A stretch of 64,000 bases of DNA, from NCBI RefSeq assembly GCF_029867415.1, contig NC_081181.1, positions 74,000,144-74,064,143 on the forward strand. The letters are read 5' to 3'. A program made the position numbers and the translations under genes. The notes under the pieces were generated by a model, which was given only the letters and a program-made list of their open reading frames with translations, had not been told where the DNA came from and made no database searches. Below, one piece after another: positions 23,429-35,973 of this stretch. Within the stretch, counting starts at the first letter, position 1; the number at the start of each line of letters is the position of its first letter. Source of the DNA: Vicia villosa (taxonomy: Eukaryota; Streptophyta; Magnoliopsida; Fabales; Fabaceae).

Positions 23429-24200
23429 TACACATATGCAGGTATGATTGGTAATATTGACTCTAGAAAATTTACTTCCAAATACATAATGACTTTTACA
23501 TGAGAGAAGTGTCTTAGAAAAAGTTACAAAAATGTGTTCATTTTTATCTATCAATGGGGCCGAGTAAATTACAATAATTGAAACATCTAAAAAATTGTGG
23601 ATGAAGAAATTCCTAGAAAAGTTAGGTGTTGACAATGGCGGAGTTACTTGGGAGCGGGAGGGTGCCACTGCACCCCTCAAAAAAATGATGACTACTTTTT
23701 CTATAAAGGTTTTATATTGAAGCATGATTTCAGCATGATAGATAATCTTCCTACTTTATTTTATCAACTACCGTATGTATATTCTTGCCATTGTCACATG
23801 AGTGACTTTGGAATTGATATTAATTTATTCATATTTTATCAATGTAATAATAGTAATTGATTTAGTTAATAGTAATTGATTTATGTATTTTTAAGAGTGA
23901 TACAATAGTATTTTCTCAAGAGAAAAACTTTTAAAAATAAAAATAAATTATTATTACTATAATTTTAAATAATATTTATCGCACCCCTTAATATTTTGAG
24001 CAAGATCCGCCACTGGGTGTTGAGAAAGCGAAATTTGTATTATTCCATGAAATTGAGTGAAATTCATCTGGATAAGAACTTAATGTTTTATTCTAAGTTA
24101 AAGTAAATTGAAGTGTAATATCATTCGATACGAGAGGCCCTTGAAATGAAGATGTTTTCCATTGTCGTCTATTGATTCAAATATTTTAGTTTTATAGTGA
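23429..24200 (+). pseudogene. Ty1-copia RNase H and C-terminal relic
   Basis: The copia relic resumes after the Athila-like insertion. IDSRKFTSKYIMTF corresponds to the RNase H 'DxRKSTSGY' block, and past the hAT insertion SIREALEMKMF corresponds to the C-terminal 'IREALE' block. Frameshifts and stops are frequent. The last sequence before the insertion at 18265 and the first after it belong to adjacent parts of the same domain, which confirms the order of events. Confidence 0.75.
23633..24015. mobile_element. hAT-type MITE in the copia relic
   Basis: The 383-bp insertion is flanked by a perfect 8-bp duplication GGTGTTGA (23625-23632 and 24016-24023). The ends are CAATGGCGGA and, inverted, CAGTGGCGGA, a typical hAT terminus. 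No transposase is encoded. The copia frame around it resumes after one duplication. Confidence 0.9.
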
Positions 24201-24348
24201 ATTTAAAGCATGATTGTCTTAAACAATTTGAAGATGATTAAAAATTATGTTCAAAATTAAAAATATATAACAATTTAAAATGTATCATTCTTTATTTAAA
24301 TTGGAAGAATATCTGCAATAACATATTTGGATGAAAAAATACAATTAA

Positions 24349-24722
24349 GGTCTGTTGGGTAAAAATATCGGTTGACTGATAAGTTAGCTGATAATTTATA
24401 GCTTATAACGGATGACTGATGACTGATAGCTTTGATAGCTGAGACTGATAGCTGATAAGTTAATTGAAGTATTTGGTAAAATTAGCGGTTCAACTAACTT
24501 ATAAATGTAAAATAACATAAAAATTATTTAATATATAATTATTTTATTTTAAATTAAAATAAATTATAAAGGATAAAAGTGAGTTTTTGTTAAAATAATA
24601 AGAATAAAAAAGAAAGAAAAATGATAAACTATAAATTATAAGTTAAAATGCTATTTAAAATAGCGTCTGAAAATAAACTATAAGTTAGCCAAATAAAAAA
24701 TAAACTGCTACCAAACAAATCT
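24349..24722. mobile_element. MITE with terminal inverted repeats
   Basis: The ends GGTCTGTTGGGTAAA and, inverted, AGATTTGTTTGGTAG form imperfect inverted repeats. The interior has internal inverted words ('taagttagctgataatttatagcttata', 'aactataagttagcc'). It resembles the common plant 'GGTTTGTTTGGTA' MITE type. A clean target duplication was not found. Confidence 0.6.
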
Positions 24723-27700
24723 AAATTGTTACTTAAGTTTATAAGTTATAAGTCATTTTTACCAAAAATATTCTTAATGTGATTACTAGGGCTAGGTGAA
24801 AAGTGTTTTAACAATGAAAAGAGTTTGATTCTTACGAAACACAACTTTTTCTTTAAAAAATTATGGTTAAAATTAAAAAATCTAAAACATAATTATCGAA
24901 CTTAAATCTTCCCATTAAAAAAATAATCACCCCAACCACTTAGCTAGGTATGACAATGGGGTAGAGACTTATTTTTTCTCTATAACAATATCAAAGTAGA
25001 TAGGATTAAAATAACAATATTAAAGAAGAGTGCATACAAAATCTACTTTAATCCTTCAATGAATATAAAAATGTACACAGGAGTACCCCCGATTTCAAAA
25101 TTGAGAAGCTGACTTTAGGGCATCTAGTCATATATATATAAAATAAAGAAGCCTTAAAACATAATACAAAATCAGAATAACTATTTTAGAAATTTTATGT
25201 AGGCATAGATACCATACCACAATATATGTTTCGTCCAATGAATAAACGGTGAATACAAGTCATTTGGGTCAAGTCTTGTTTGTTTTGTTAGTTGATACTA
25301 ATTAATACTATTTAGTTTTTCATATTCAATGCGAATTTCATTCGGTGATGATATTGATTACTTTTATATTTGTACCCTCGTCGTTAAAGTCAATTCTAGA
25401 TAAATTAGGCTTTGTTCTGAATTGGAATAAGAAATAGGTGGATATCGAATGGACGGAGGTTTGATGTGATGGAATGAATTTTTGGTATAATGAAGCGGGG
25501 ATGGATCTACAAGCTTAGGACTTCAACGTCTAAGTCGGTGACTAAATGAGAAAGTAATATAAGTGTATGAATGAAAGCATATCTAAAATGATATGTGTTG
25601 GATTTTATATAGTAGGGACAGTTGAAACTATCTTCGTGGGATACGACGCCTTATGCGGGGTTGTCGTCCGATCAAATATAATGGTGGGAAATATGTTGGA
25701 GGCCGGAATCACCTGTCCATGGTTGGGTGAGATCCCACTTGTTCTATGTTCCTTTTAGTGCAATGCTTGTTGTTGGGTCTTCCATCGTAGGTGTGGAGAA
25801 CGGCCCATAACAGTTCCTCTCAAGGCCTTTGTTCTTACTCAAAGAGTGAGAGCTTGTTACACATGCCTTCAGTCTGACTTCTAGTTGAAGAGTTTTGATG
25901 GGACATCAATAACATTAGGAACAGATACATTAAATATCTCCCTCATGATTAGCAAACATTTTGAAAGGGAGTCTCGACGCGTGGCCTTACGTCTGATAAC
26001 AATGATATCTACATGTACTAAGGTATTTGAGTGTTATGAATAGTCTTAGGCAAGATTTGGATCGTCGGTGGTTCACGCTTCTGTTAGCTGGAAGTTTCGA
26101 CGCCAATCTTGATTTGATATGATAAGGGAAAAAGGAAATATTTCAAAGATTGTTCTGGAATTCGACACGAAGTTGTTGAAAAGTCCTAGTCAAAGTCATC
26201 CTTGTATGAGAGGAAGATGTTGAATAGGACATAGAAATATTTTTCTAGTTTAAGTAACGATTCGACGAACAACAATACTGAAGTTGCGTTCGACGAGTAG
26301 TTTTAATTCGAATAAGGAATAATTGTATTTTATCCTTATCTAGATTAAAAAAAAGACGCGTGGAGCCTCGGGATAAATGGAAGACATGTCGAGCGAAACG
26401 TGTCACTTTCTGGGAGAAAGATTGTTGGTAGCGGTTATTTCGACTTAGTATATATAGGGGTCTTAGTGTTAGGATTTTCCGTGTGTTCATTCGTGGTACA
26501 AACACTCATAAATACTCAAAGTATTTTTTGAATTGAGAAAAGAGTTGATGAGAATGTATGTGTGAAAACACCATTATTTTTATTTCAGTTTACAGTTCGT
26601 TTAAATTTCCAACATTTACCTTTCATTGCAATCTCTTTTAGAAAAGCACTCTTTATTGCATTTCCTTTACATTTTACAAGTTATATCTTTTAACAAACAA
26701 TCTCTAAATTATGAATGTTATCGAAGTGTTCAACATTCAAGAAAACGTGATCCAAACAATAGCACATGTCCTAGGATTCACTGGTTGATCCTGTAAGTTA
26801 ATCATTTCATTGGAGACCAGAGGTTGTTTGCCAATTTTCATGGTACACAGCTTCCCAATGTGTACCACTATGGATTATACGACCATCTTTGGTTGAGTAT
26901 ATATGAGGGTACCTAGGGTTACTATATCCTTTTTCATCATTCACGAGTCTTGAGAGCTTTTCTTCTGTGTTTGCGACTTTTTTCATCTTCGTCAATATCC
27001 TCTAGTTGGTCATCATTTTGTTATATTTGCGCCCCATCCTCTAGTTGAGCATACAATGTGTTTTGGATCTATGTGTTGTGTAGGTATAAGCGTCAATTGA
27101 TTTTGATAGTGACAACTGATTATAACTATTAAGTAGATTAAAATCAGATAACTCCGCAGAGTTCTTTATGAAAAATATCAAAGGGGGAGTTGATTAAAAT
27201 TGCCTAGTAGTTCCTAATGGTGGCATCTAATTAAGAAGAAGATATCTCAAGTCTCATTGGTCAGATGATTCAAATTTCCAATTAAAATGTTAAGCAAATG
27301 ATGAATTGAGTAGAAGGACTTGAAGTCTTAAAGTTGTGAAAGTGAGAAAAAGTGAAAGCTCGCATGGTCATGCTTTTAGTGTCTTGGAGTGATCAATTTA
27401 TTGTAAAAAGGACAAGAGTAAGTCTTGAGGTACTAAGAAAATCATACATACCCATTGAAATTCTTTTGAAACCTCTTCAATTTTTATTATACTTCTTAAA
27501 ACGAATCCAAACAAGTATGAAATTTATTAAGAAGTGTTTCTAATCAAATAGGAAAGTTAACTCACTACCTAATCAGTTAAGAACTTGGTCAAATCGAGGC
27601 AGAGAGAAACTCCTTCTACTCTATTAGAAAATCCATTAATCCTTGTTTCCTTTTCTGGATTAGGGTTGTCGTTTTAAGGAAGTTTAATCGATTCAAAACA

Positions 27701-29339
27701 TTTTTTAACCGATTAATTCATTTATTTGTCCCATAGATTATTTTCTTTTTTAGCCAAATCTATTTTTATATAAAAAAGAGATTCCTCATCATTTCCTTCC
27801 ACACCAGATCTCTGAATAGAAATCTCTCTCTATTGTTTGCTACTCTTTCTTTCTAAAATTCTTATTTTTCACTAAAATTCTTGTAGTGCTAAAAGAGTAA
27901 AAATTTCTTTCCTTTCTTTTATATTTATTTATTTATATTACTATAGGTTTTGAAGATGAGAACTATGGATGGTTTGAAGGATAAAATCAGCATCAATGAT
28001 GGAATGTTGGGTTGTGATATCTACTCTGAAAAGATGTTAGGGCTTTGGTCATTCCTATCTCATATTTTGGCGAAATCATGTATCATGAAAACCTTTCGAG
28101 AGGCATGTTAAGCTTAAATTTATATTGATTCAATGCTTCTACAAATGATTATTTCTTTTTATATGTTGGGATCCCTCTTTAAAATGTATAACTCTCGACC
28201 CAAAGCCCAAAACATGCCAAGAGATAACTCACCTCTGTGAGTAGATTGAGCAAAATTGGATATTATTTATGCCTTCTCTAGTAAAGGTGATCTGGATCAT
28301 ATGCCTTCACTGAGGTGGGTCCTTCTTCAGATTGGGAGGTGTTTTAAAAGGATATGCAACAAGTATGATAACAGTGTCACGCCTCCCCTTCATGAATGCA
28401 TGTTTTACTTGAATGGTTTTTCCTCCCTTTTAATGACTTCAGGGTGGGCGTTTTAAATCATTAGGAAATTTATCTTTTACAAATACACCACATGAGTTGG
28501 AGTTAATTCAAATTCTTCTAGTACTAGTGGGAATACAAGAGAAGCATGATGTCTTTGGAAGTCTATTTTCACCTCTTCAAAACCCAACAGAGTTCTTCCA
28601 ACTCGTCGTAGAGTCAATTCTAATTTCCCTCATTCAAAATAGCAAGATGTTTAAGGTTTAATTTGTTAGTGTGAAGAACTTCAAGGGTTGGTATTATTTT
28701 ATTACTACCCTTACTGAGGTAGCTCACACTAACATATGCAACATAGAACTTTAGCTTTCTTTCTAATTCTTTGGTTGATTTGCCAAGTTCAAGTGTCAGA
28801 ATCATTATAGATTGATGCTTGATATTATGTCAACAATTTGGATAATAATCTGGTTGCCTTCTTTGAGGGTTTGGGTTTCATTGTTGATGTTACTCCTACT
28901 AGGGCGGCACAAAAGAATCAAAACAAATAGTTCATTGAAACACATTTGGTAGTCAAAGGCACTACTAAAGAGGAAAGGCAAGTCATGTATGGTGAGTGAG
29001 GTAGAAATTTTATTATTCTCTTTAATGCTTTCTTGGTGACTATTTACTCAACTTTCTTATTTTGTGGTTTGTAGATAAGATGAAATATCATCAAACTATA
29101 CTGCAAATGAAGAGAATTCATAGGGTTGTCCCTTTGCTTGTAGTTGTCGTAAATATATTGGCTACTAGAAGGTTTTTAATTACAAGGTCTTATATCGGTT
29201 TGTCCATACTAGCCTTCATATCCATATTCTAATAGAGGTTTGGGGTTCTTGTGACCAGCTCGCGGCGGGTATAATGTGCTTTACGCTTAGAAACACGTGT
29301 GGATGGATGGATTCCTTCAACGAGTCCTATTGTTGAAAA
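24723..29339. other. Unassigned degenerate region
   Basis: No gene is recognised. A TATA-type box (TATATATAGG, about 26451) precedes a short leader-like stretch, and 25440-25870 resembles LTR U3 sequence of Ty3 elements, so an old LTR is likely. At 27178-27190 a purine tract (CAAAGGGGGAG) is followed by sequence with another TATA box (TTTTATATAAAAAAG, about 27767) and the near-palindromes TTAATCGATT and AACCGATTAA, as in a copia 3' LTR. A broken frame at 27957-28457 encodes sequence I cannot assign. The boundaries are not resolvable by eye. Confidence 0.35.
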
Positions 29340-31093
29340 TGAAGGTGGATAAAAACACAAGAAAGGAGGGATTGAATTGTGTTCTTTATCAAATTAAAAT
29401 TCCCTTTCTTTCAATTCTTTTCTTTCTCTTAGTTTCTCATCTTCTGGATATGCTTTAATGTTGCGGAAGCATGTTTGGAATGGAGTTGCATAACCAATTA
29501 GATGTTCATTTTAACTTCTTTATATCATCAGAACTTCTGACTTGCCTCAGTATAGTTCTGAAGACATTCTGCGTGAATGATTTGAGTTAAATGAATTGTA
29601 CAGAAAGTATAAGACACGTTCATTTTTATCCCGGATCACCTTCTGAATAAGGCTACCTCCATTCCACCCTCCTCAGGTGATTTGCCTCTCAACAGAGGAC
29701 TTAATCCACTATAACCAATTGATGTGACTAACAACCTGCACAATCAACCGTCGGGACTAACAACATGCACATCCAACTACTGTGAGTAACCCTGCACAAG
29801 CTACCTGTGAGTGACTAACCCCTAGATGACTGAACCGTTCAGTGATCTCAGTGAGATATAACGTTCATCAATCTAGTATCCTTGGACAAGCCAAGTGCTC
29901 GTGACTAACTACAATGAACTGTTCAGTGATTTGATCAACAGATATAACATCCATTGACTCCTGGACTTCTGACATTCACTTGGTCTCCAAGAGAATTTAC
30001 ACATTGACCACCATCATTGTATTCTCAAGCTTCGGACCTTTACTTGGTCGCTCAAGGCATCATCACCAAATTAAATTGGTTTCAATACAGTGCTTCTTAA
30101 GTAAGCTGATGTTCTAAATACAAACTGTTTGATACTAGGACAAGTAATTTCTTTAAAGTGAGTAATCGTTTGAATCTTCTTGTCTGCATCTTCTATTCTT
30201 CTCTTCAAGCAGATTAATAACAACAGTTCTTATTTAGAGTTGCTTCTTATTTTGATCTTCCATTCTTCTCTTCAAGCAGATTAAGAACAACAGTTCTTAC
30301 TCAGAGTTGCTTCTTGTTTTGATCTTCTATTCTTCTCTTCAAGAAGATTAAGAACAACAATTCTTATTCAGAGTTGCTTCTTGTTTTGATCTTCTATTTT
30401 TCTCTTTTTGACAGTCTCTAAAAAGATGGTGTTTCAGATTGCTTTTGTTTAAGCTTTAATCACTTTAGTGATTTTTGTAGTCTTGAGCACTACATCTTTT
30501 TCGAACCACACATTCCATGATGAATCTTTCTTCTATATGTACCTTTTAGATTGTATCCGTTATCTTGATCTTTGGAGAGCACATTAAATGCTTGCGTGCT
30601 TCTTTTTACTTTCGTTTTCTCCAATAAGCTGCATGTGGGTTGCTTCTACAATCAATCTTGGGAGTTATTCCATTTAATTGTTGCAACCGTTTTGCTAATG
30701 ATGATGTTTGTAATGGTTTTTCTTTTGATTCTGAACTTTTGTACTTTGTAGGCTGAAGTTGTATTTTCTTTTATTGTCCGTGTGTGCCTTTGTTGTTGTA
30801 GATTTTTGTATGTCACTGCGTTACTCTATCAGAACTTCTGATCTTCTATTCATGTGATCTTCTTGTTGTAACGGATCTTTATGTATATTGATATTTCTGT
30901 TTAAATCCTTGAATCTTGTCTTGTTTAATGCTTGCTCTTTGTACAGAACTTCTGATGCTGTCGTATAAGGCTTTATGGCATAATATCTGCACACTCAATG
31001 AAATCATTAGTAATAAAATTGTTACTAACAAAATATATGCTTGTTATCATCAAAACCATATTCTTAATATAGATTCTCAATCTTGTTCTAACA
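29340..31093 (-). repeat. Sirevirus left (3') LTR
   Basis: It begins TGAAGGTGGATAAAAACAC and ends TGTTCTAACA, about 1754 bp. It contains three 67-bp tandem units (about 30185-30405) and GTCAC/GTGCAG units near 29720-29930. Confidence 0.85.
30185..30405. repeat. 67-bp tandem repeat, three units
   Basis: CTTCAAGCAG-type unit landmarks occur at 30203, 30270 and 30337 (period 67). Each unit contains an inverted pair AAGAAC / GTTCTT. Confidence 0.9.
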
Positions 31094-31360
31094 ATCTCCC
31101 CCTTTTTGAGGATGACAAAAAACATGTATTTTCATGGAACAATTTTATGAGGTGATAATAATTAAGCAAGTATATTGCATCCCCTTTTATATGTTCAATC
31201 AAGCAACTTATTTTTCAACAACTTATTCATCAAAATCTATTATTCTTTCTCCCCCTTTTTGTCATAGTCAAAAAGCTTTTAAGAGGGTCAGATGGGGTTG
31301 AACAGACTAGGTTCACTAAGATAATTTCTCCCCCTGAGATGTGTAGTCTCCCCCTGAATT
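31094..31360 (-). promoter_or_regulatory. Multiple polypurine tracts
   Basis: On the minus strand AAAAAGGGGGAGA abuts the 3' LTR (31096-31108), and similar GGGGGAGA tracts occur near 31250, 31330 and 31349. One tract primes plus-strand DNA synthesis. Repeated tracts upstream of the 3' LTR are a reported Sirevirus trait, as far as I recall. Confidence 0.7.
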
Positions 31361-31859
31361 TGATAACCATAGACTCCTGGTTAATAGCTGCTTCTGAGAT
31401 AAATTCTTCAGTTTGTTTCTTCAGAAGTTTGATAGATGTAGTTGTGCATGTACTCTTCTTCTACAAGTTCTAAAGATAGTTTCTTTTAGATTCAGATTTT
31501 CCTGCACAATTTCAAAGCAGATACTACTTGTACACGAGTTAGGAATATCATGTCAATTTTCAAGTTTCTCCTCCTTTTTGATGTATAACTTTTAACAAGA
31601 GAACTTACTTCAAAATTTCTAATATTTCACCTATACGGTTACTTATAAGATTATTATTGTTGTAATTGATTGCAAACAATAAGCAAGGAGCATAAAATGA
31701 AGCACACACAGATGTTCATAAAGCAGTGATCAAAACAATCCACAAAATAAGCAAAGTTTTAATATACACAAAGCTAGGATTATATCAAAAATTCAGACAG
31801 AAACGGGATCTAAGGTTGCTTAGAAACAAGAGATATTAGAAGATTTTTTATTTCATTTG

Positions 31860-32215
31860 TAGACTCCTCTTGCCTCATCATCCAGGATTTGAATTCCCTA
31901 TTGGTTGCGTCCTGCCTGGCTAGTCGTTTTCTGACTTCTGCATTTTCCTTCTTTAGTTCATTTAGCGTTTCAAGCACTTATCAGATTTGTCACTGGCAAC
32001 GCTTACAAGCACAGAGGAAACCGTGAGAACTTTGGGAGACAACTGTTTGCATTTACTTTCTAGGTTGGTATTCTTCCTTCACAAATGTCTTCATGCACTT
32101 CAATTGGAATTTGCTTTATCAAGGCCAAGGAAGTTGCTTGATCATCATCAATATCCATATGCTCAGAAGATGTGGAACAGGGAGTGTTGCGGATTACTAG
32201 AGGAGGTTTTAGCGC
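31860..32215 (-). pseudogene. Decayed C-terminal end of the env-like gene
   Basis: Beyond the stop at 32216 the same frame continues with stops but retains a heptad-like stretch (KNTNLESKCKQLSPKVLTVSS, about 32020-32080), as expected of the coiled-coil C-terminus of Sirevirus env-like proteins. It is not translatable as a single product. Confidence 0.5.
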
Positions 32216-33337
32216 CTAGAGATCCATCACAAGAGTGATGATAACATTCAGATATTCAGAAAATTTCTCATTAGCATGAGTGCGGCATACTTCTTTGAGT
32301 TTAAGAGACTCAGAGTTGAATCTCCTTCTGAATGCATCCCAAAGGGTTTCTGAGGCCACTAGACTTCCATTTGTTACACAGTCAGCTTTTAATCTTGCAA
32401 TCCATCCCTGCATCTCGGTTTCAAAATTCTTGAATAATATGTCAACATCTGTTAGGATGGGTTCAGGATGATGAGGTTCAAGAGAAGGTTCTGCTTCGGG
32501 TTCAGAGGTTTTTTCAAGTTCAGGTTCAATGGATTGTTCTTGTTCTTGTTGTTCTGTTTCCGGTTCAGCAGACTGATCTGGTTCTGGTTCAGTGACTTTG
32601 GTTGGATGAGATTCTGGAGTTGAAACCTCTGAGTTTATTTGGGGTGAGTTTGATGTGTGAATTGGTGAATTTTGTGGTGAAGGTGAGGCTGAGATGATTT
32701 GAACTTCTAGTGAGGATGGACAGACAGAGTCTTTTGGGGATGAGAGAGGTGAAGTAGTTTTAGTTAAGTGTGGTGGTGTTTGTGTGATTGATTCTGCAAG
32801 GGTGTTATATGTCGGAACATTGGGTAATACTGTCGCTAAAGGGCTGGTAATCCCAGGAATGTTCCATGATCCTTTATACCACTCATAAGGTTTTTCAATG
32901 TGGTTTATAGTTTGAGGTCTGATTTCAGATGATTCTGAACTGACATTTTCAACATGGAATGATGGATCATTTACTGATAAAGGTGAAGCTTCTGGTTCAG
33001 AAAAAGTGGTAGATACCATTTCTTTTGGTTGTGGATTTTCTTTTTCTTTTGGAGGTGAAATTTCAGGTGGGTTTAGATTTGTTGGTGTGGGAGTAATGAC
33101 AGGATTTTCTTGCTGGAGTTCTGGTGAAGTGATTTTTGTTTGGGTTTCAACAGATGGTATGGGTGAGGATTCTTTTTGGTTGGAAGTTTGAATATCTGTT
33201 TCTTTTGGATTTTCTAAAGTACTGGAAATAGCTAGAAGTGTAGGGGTCTGAGTTTCTTGTTGCTGGGTGACAGCAATGGTTTCTGTTGGTTTGGATGATT
33301 CAGTTGATTTTGAGTCAAAATTGTCAATGTCTGACAA
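32216..33337 (-). pseudogene. Env-like protein, C-terminal part
   Basis: The open stretch of 373 codons is extremely rich in Ser, Thr, Pro, Glu and Gln (repeats of SxEPExE, PxTxxxSP), followed by a short folded-looking segment near the end (ILFKNFETEMQGWIARLKADC). It is in the same frame as the upstream piece at 33383-34006 and separated from it by a single in-frame TAA (33380-33382). The low-complexity composition matches the variable region of Sirevirus env-like proteins, whose role is unknown. The Met at its start is probably internal to the original protein. Confidence 0.7.
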
Positions 33338-33382
33338 CAGCTGTACTAAGTTTTGATTTTCTCGAGAATTTGTGGGATTGGT

Positions 33383-34006
33383 TTATAAAGTTGGGATATC
33401 AGGAGATTTGGAGGATTGGTGGATAGGGGATTCAATAGTTTGAGGCTCAGGTAAGGCAGATGTTTCAACATTATTAGAATTAATAGGAGAGATGAAAGTA
33501 GAAGGATTACCTGAGCGCTTTTTCTTCTTTCTCTTCTGATCTTTGGAAGTTTTGGTAGAGGTTCCTTCTTCTTCCACCTTTATTTTCTTGGATTTCTTCT
33601 TCTTCTGAACTTTTGGAATAGGATCATTTCTGACCTGAAGCCAAGCCGGATCAATTGGTATGCCAGCCTGCTTGTTCAATTCGATGAAGTTAAGAATGAT
33701 ATCTGGAGTATCTCCAGCATTGAACATAGGGAAATCATTTATCTGAACTCTCCTTTGATTAATGAAGCTTTTTGTATAGGGAGTGGGTGGACAGACAATT
33801 TCATTGATGATTTTCATCTTCTTCAGGTTCTTTCCACTTAGAGTTTTTCCATACATTGGTTCTAATTCTTCCACCAGGTTTGCCTCTGCTAAATGAGCTA
33901 CTATGCCATTTTCATTCAGAATATTTGAAATCAATCTTGAAAGAGGAATCCAGTTTCTCTGAATCTTAACTTCCGATTTTCTCTGGACTCGTTGACATGA
34001 GCCCAC
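33383..34006 (-). pseudogene. Env-like protein, central conserved part
   Basis: The 207-codon stretch contains the conserved block of SIRE-type env-like proteins: IPLSRLISNIL, LEPMYGKTLSGKNLKKM and DFPMFN. It is followed by a Lys-rich basic tract (VQKKKKSKKIKVEEE and KRKKKKRSG), which could act as a nuclear or nucleic-acid-binding signal. It ends at TAA (33383-33385 region). The piece between it and the N-terminal exon is interrupted by the solo LTR at 34128-35213. Homology is to retrotransposon env-like proteins; no membrane segment or signal peptide is apparent in this part. Confidence 0.75.
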
Positions 34007-34127
34007 AAATGTTTGAAGAGAATATATGATAGATCAATCTTGATGTCTTTACCTAGACAGTAGAGTAGAAATTATTGATCGGTATTGACATAATTTGAAG
34101 AGCTTGTTGCTTTTCGATGGAAGATGC

Positions 34128-35213
34128 TGAAGGAGTGAAAAACACTTAGAAAGGGGGGATTGAATAAGGGTTGTTTCTTTTTTGAAAATAAAAATAATGA
34201 ACACAATTATTTTTATCCTGGTTCGTTTGAACTCAAACTACCTCCAGTCCACCCTCACAGGTGATTTACCTCCACTGAGGATTTAATCCACTAATAAAAA
34301 ATGATTACAATGGTTCTCCACTTAGATCAAACTATAAGTCTTCTTGAGTCTACAGATCACAACTTGATCACTTAAGGAATTTTGGTTTACAAATATATAA
34401 TCAAATACAAGAGATTAAAGTTGCTTCTAATAAAGCTGTAATCACCAAGTGATTTTTCTCTTAAGCTTAAGTTCTATAACTCACTAAGAATACAAAGGTA
34501 TGTGATCTTGAAGATGAAGTTTGCTTGCTTTGATCAAGAGCTTTTGCGTGAGACAGAATCAGAGTGTGTGTTGTAAATTTGTAACGTAAGCTCTAGCCTT
34601 TTTCTTGGACAAACTTGTTCCTTTTATTGGCGTGAGAATGTGACCGTTGAACAGTTATGCATTTAATGCTTTGCGTAAACAGTACAATGCTGCATTTAAT
34701 GTTTCATGCTTTTGTCAACTGCCTCGAGCCTTGCATTAACTGCTACTTCTGACTTTGCCTTTTGTAGCCATACTTCCAACGTTCCTTTTGTCAGACACAC
34801 AGACTAGCCTTTCTAGCTTTTCATCATTTGCTTCTGTTTTTGAATCAGACTTTATGTTTTAGATTTGTTCATTAGAGTTTCCAGCGTTTGGTGCAGATCA
34901 GAACTTCAGCGCATCAGACTATGGAAGTTCTTTTGAGCGTGATACCTTTCATAGCTTCAGAGCTTGCTTCTCATAGTACATGTTCTGACAACTTCAAGAC
35001 CATCTTCTGATGTCTTCAAGGCCATGTTCTGATGTGGCCATCCAGAACATCTGGGTCAGAGCATCTGAAGAATGAAATGTTGCATACTCTTTTATGCTTT
35101 TCCTGAAATGGAAAACGTAATCTATTAGAGTACCACATTGTCTTATACAAAATTCATATCTAATGTTATCATCAAAACTAAAAAATATGATCAGAACATT
35201 TCATGTTCTAACA
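34128..35213 (-). mobile_element. Sirevirus-related solo LTR inside the env-like gene
   Basis: It starts TGAAGGAGTGAAAAACACTT, resembling the start of the surrounding Sirevirus LTR, and ends TGTTCTAACA, the same terminal word. The flanking 5-mers are GATGC (34123-34127) and GATAC (35214-35218), one mismatch. The env-like frame is present on both sides. Confidence 0.8.
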
Positions 35214-35413
35214 GATACAGCCCATGAAGATCTTTGCCCAAACTTGGTAATATTCCTTCATATTTTTGAATTTTGAGGAAGGTTTCCCATTCTTAAAGAT
35301 TTCAGTATAAACAGCTTCCATATCTGGTCTTCTGTCAGCAACTCCAACTACTCCTTATCCTTTAAGACCGAGTAACTGTTTGATTAGGTTTTCTGTAATA
35401 ACAATTTGCTTAC

Positions 35414-35704
35414 TCATAACCATTGACAAAATTGCTTTGCATGAATCCAAAATTCTTTAACAAGAAGAGGGAAGACTGGTCCGATTAATCTGTCAAAGAA
35501 ACTTTCCCATCTTTGAAACCTAACTGCTGGTAGCAAATCAATCCTGTTTTCTTTGATGTTTTCCAGGTCGACCATGTATTCGCATATAACTTCTATTTCA
35601 TCCACAGGAAGAAGCATCGTCCTTTGTGGTTCAATATAACTTTTGGGTAGAGGGCGGTTGAAGGCAGTAGAGGGGTTTTGATGGGATGATGATGCAGACG
35701 CCAT
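35414..35704 (-). pseudogene. Env-like protein, N-terminal part
   Basis: The 96-codon frame starts with MASASSSHQNP and contains RFQRWESFFDRLIGPVFPLLVKEFWIHAKQF, the start of the domain annotated as 'putative plant transposon protein' or env-like in legume elements. The stop after CQWL cuts it short; coding similarity continues with a break to 35219. The start is supported by a TATA box about 150 bp upstream and a (CT)n leader. Confidence 0.7.
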
Positions 35705-35721
35705 TGATGAGCGATTGAGAT

Positions 35722-35729
<8 letters not shown>

Positions 35730-35788
<59 letters not shown>
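35730..35788 (-). repeat. (GA)n / (CT)n microsatellite in the env-like leader
   Basis: About 55 bp of GA repeats (CT on the coding strand) with one interruption. They lie between the TATA box and the env-like start, where plant promoters often have a pyrimidine patch. Confidence 0.9.
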
Positions 35789-35852
35789 TAAGAGGCTTAT
35801 AGGGTTTTTGAAAAGACGAGGGAGCGAAAGAAAGGATGAACGGTTTCACAGA

Positions 35853-35862
35853 CTATTTATAG
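35853..35862 (-). promoter_or_regulatory. TATA box upstream of the env-like frame
   Basis: The minus strand reads TCTATAAATAGTC, a near-consensus plant TATA box. It lies about 150 bp before the ATG at 35704, with the pyrimidine repeat in between. Its activity is inference. Confidence 0.55.
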
Positions 35863-35973
35863 AGAACACACATACAGTTATTAAAAAAACTAAATTGAAA
35901 ATAAAAGATTTTTATCAAATATCAAAGATACAATCATGATAAACATTTAATAGATTTGACAAACATGGGAAGG

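Noticed and set aside
26807..26995. Minus-strand 62-codon ORF
   Set aside because: Compositionally protein-like, but no family, promoter or conserved neighbour could be recognised.
35715..35939. ORF encoding an Arg/Glu repeat
   Set aside because: It is the translation of the GA microsatellite.
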